DNA of 5,762 nucleotides from an uncultured Desulfovibrio sp. (GTDB lineage: Bacteria > Desulfobacterota > Desulfovibrionia > Desulfovibrionales > Desulfovibrionaceae), in assembly GCA_947176055.1 (NCBI GenBank), contig CAMWPE010000161.1:1-5762 (forward strand), in the 5' to 3' direction. Below, one piece after another: positions 5,762 to 5,762 of this stretch. The notes below the pieces were generated by a model, which was given only the letters and a program-made list of their open reading frames with translations, was not told the origin of the DNA and searched no databases. The position numbers and the translations under genes were made by a program. Numbering within the stretch: the stretch's first letter is position 1; each line of letters starts with the position of its first letter.

Positions 5762-5762
5762 G

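Overview
The window looks like chromosomal DNA of a moderately GC-rich Gram-negative bacterium. The evidence is a secreted bacterial alpha-2-macroglobulin, purine-rich Shine-Dalgarno sites (clearest before the glucokinase gene) and stem-loop terminators. The lineage cannot be fixed from sequence alone. The transporter resembles Bacteroidota-type FHS permeases, but the GGAGG ribosome site and base composition point to a different phylum. No rRNA, tRNA, insertion sequence, CRISPR array or prophage gene was seen.

Layout. (1) 1-2499, minus strand: the N-terminal 833 residues of a large exported alpha-2-macroglobulin-family protein. This open frame has no internal stop and runs off the left edge. 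(2) 2500-2866: a 367-base divergent intergenic region without a credible gene but rich in dyads. These are a short dyad over the macroglobulin start, a 17-bp imperfect inverted repeat midway between two candidate promoters, and a leader structure upstream of the glucokinase gene. (3) 2867-3934, plus strand: glucokinase (Glk family). (4) 3990-5174, plus strand: a 12-helix sugar:H+ symporter of the FHS/FucP branch of the major facilitator superfamily, 55 bases downstream of glk. (5) 5191-5213: a strong terminator hairpin that probably serves both strands. (6) 5318-5761, minus strand: the C-terminal 147 residues of a beta-class DNA methyltransferase, running off the right edge.

How the parts fit. 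The glucokinase and transporter genes form a plausible two-gene unit: the permease brings in free hexose by proton symport and glucokinase converts it to glucose 6-phosphate with ATP, a PTS-independent route into glycolysis. The macroglobulin gene is divergent, with its own candidate promoter, and is probably functionally unrelated (periplasmic protease trapping or envelope defence). The methyltransferase converges on the sugar unit. Its restriction partner, if any, lies outside the window. I found no clear undescribed multi-gene system. The most unusual material is the non-coding architecture of the divergent region and a hairpin between glk and the transporter whose T-tract faces the antisense direction.
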